From Sphingopyxis sp. (GTDB lineage Bacteria > Pseudomonadota > Alphaproteobacteria > Sphingomonadales > Sphingomonadaceae), in assembly GCA_026125835.1 (NCBI GenBank), contig JAHCKJ010000136.1, positions 1 to 6,153 on the forward strand: a stretch of DNA of 6,153 nucleotides, read 5' to 3'. The notes under the pieces are model-generated. The model had not been told where the DNA came from and made no database searches. It was given only the letters and a program-made list of their open reading frames with translations. Shown here piece by piece: positions 5,442-6,153 of the stretch; the first letter of the stretch is position 1; every line of letters begins with the position of its first letter. Both the position numbers and the translations under genes were made by a program.

Positions 5442-6153
5442 ATGACAAGTTTTGACGACAAGCTCCGCCGGAACGCCGCCGAAATCGAGCGGGCGCTCGA
5501 CACGCTGCTGACCGCCGAGCGGCTGAGCGGCCCCGGCGAGCCCCCGGCCCGGCTGCTGGCCGCCATGCGGCACGGCGCACTCGAGGGCGGCAAGCGGCTG
5601 AGGCCCTTCCTGCTGCGCGAAACCGCCCGGCTGCTCGGCGTCGACGGCGACAACAGCCTCGCCGCGGCAACCGCGGTGGAGCTGATCCACTGCTATTCGC
5701 TGATCCATGACGATCTGCCGGCGATGGACGATGACGACGTCCGCCGCGGCCGGCCGACCGTCCACAAGCTCTATGACGACGCCACCGCGATCCTCGCCGG
5801 CGACGCGCTGCTGACGCTGGCCTTCGGCCATCTGGCCGACCACGGCACCGCCGGCAACGATGCCCTCGCCGCGCGCCTCGTGGTGGCGCTGGCGGCAGGC
5901 GCCGGCACCGGCGGCATGGTGGGCGGCCAGATGGCCGACATCGAGGCCGAGACCGCCCTGCTCAACGAAACCGCCATCGCCCGCATGCAGGCGATGAAGA
6001 CCGGCGCGCTGATCCGCGCCGCCGTCCGCATCGGCGCCCTGCTCGGCGGCGCCGACAACGATGCGCTGGGCCACCTCACCGCCTATGCGGAAGCGGCCGG
6101 CCGCGCCTTCCAGCTCGCCGACGATCTGCTCGACGTCACCGCCTCCGAGCCGA
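5442..6153 (+). CDS. ispA: Polyprenyl synthetase, probably farnesyl diphosphate synthase (3' end outside window)
   Basis: This cytoplasmic trans-prenyltransferase condenses IPP with DMAPP and then GPP to give farnesyl diphosphate, the precursor of quinone side chains, undecaprenyl carriers and carotenoids. The first 237 residues are present, out of about 300 expected. The IPP-binding block GGKRLRP is at 49-55. The first Asp-rich motif, of the bacterial DDxxxxD type, is at 90-96 (DDLPAMD). RRGRPTVHK follows at 101-109, GGMVGGQMADI at 157-167, and the second Asp-rich motif at 227-231 (DDLLD, in FQLADDLLD). Tyr85, five residues before the first Asp, matches E. coli IspA and favours a C15 product. 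A geranylgeranyl synthase cannot be fully excluded. An in-frame TAG at 5427-5429 makes the ATG at 5442 the first possible start. GGAG (5436-5439) is only 2 nt from the ATG, which is unusually close. Confidence 0.93.
   Translation, partial: MTSFDDKLRRNAAEIERALDTLLTAERLSGPGEPPARLLAAMRHGALEGGKRLRPFLLRETARLLGVDGDNSLAAATAVELIHCYSLIHDDLPAMDDDDVRRGRPTVHKLYDDATAILAGDALLTLAFGHLADHGTAGNDALAARLVVALAAGAGTGGMVGGQMADIEAETALLNETAIARMQAMKTGALIRAAVRIGALLGGADNDALGHLTAYAEAAGRAFQLADDLLDVTASEP

Noticed and set aside
5316..6074. Minus-strand open frame opposite the prenyl synthase
   Set aside because: The plus strand encodes all prenyl synthase motifs. The minus frame is Gly/Ala/Arg-rich shadow sequence.

Overview
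The window is high-GC DNA from an alphaproteobacterium. The protein sequences (guanylate kinase, a DUF2585/UPF0314 membrane protein found mainly in alphaproteobacteria, fumarase C, a cysteine-free L32 and an IspA-type synthase) fit Sphingomonadales best, perhaps Sphingopyxis. That placement is from memory of the families, not from a search. The content is chromosomal housekeeping. I see no transposase, phage gene, CRISPR array, tRNA, rRNA or recognisable defence or biosynthetic cluster.

Layout from left to right: a perfect 26-bp inverted repeat (3-66) lies just past the end of gmk (80-742, minus). A DUF2585 membrane protein gene (795-1358, plus) diverges from gmk. It overlaps tail-to-tail by 26 bp with an exported penicillin-binding-protein-like serine hydrolase gene (1333-2925, minus). 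A 230-bp intergenic stretch (2926-3155) follows, with a promoter/operator-like dyad and an AT-rich island. Next come a small hypothetical gene (3156-3533, minus) and fumC (3556-4968, minus), 22 bp apart and probably co-transcribed. Upstream of fumC are a strong intrinsic terminator (5004-5043, minus) and rpmF (5088-5267, minus). A divergent control region (5268-5441) separates rpmF from a polyprenyl/farnesyl diphosphate synthase gene (5442 to the window end, plus, 3' end missing).

Functionally the genes are mostly unrelated core functions: GMP phosphorylation, the TCA cycle, translation and isoprenoid synthesis. The serine hydrolase and the two uncharacterised proteins are the accessory part. 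The observations most worth checking are regulatory: a dyad over the hydrolase promoter, a possible leaderless gmk mRNA, and the lack of room for a fumC promoter downstream of the rpmF terminator. I do not see evidence for a previously undescribed multi-gene system.
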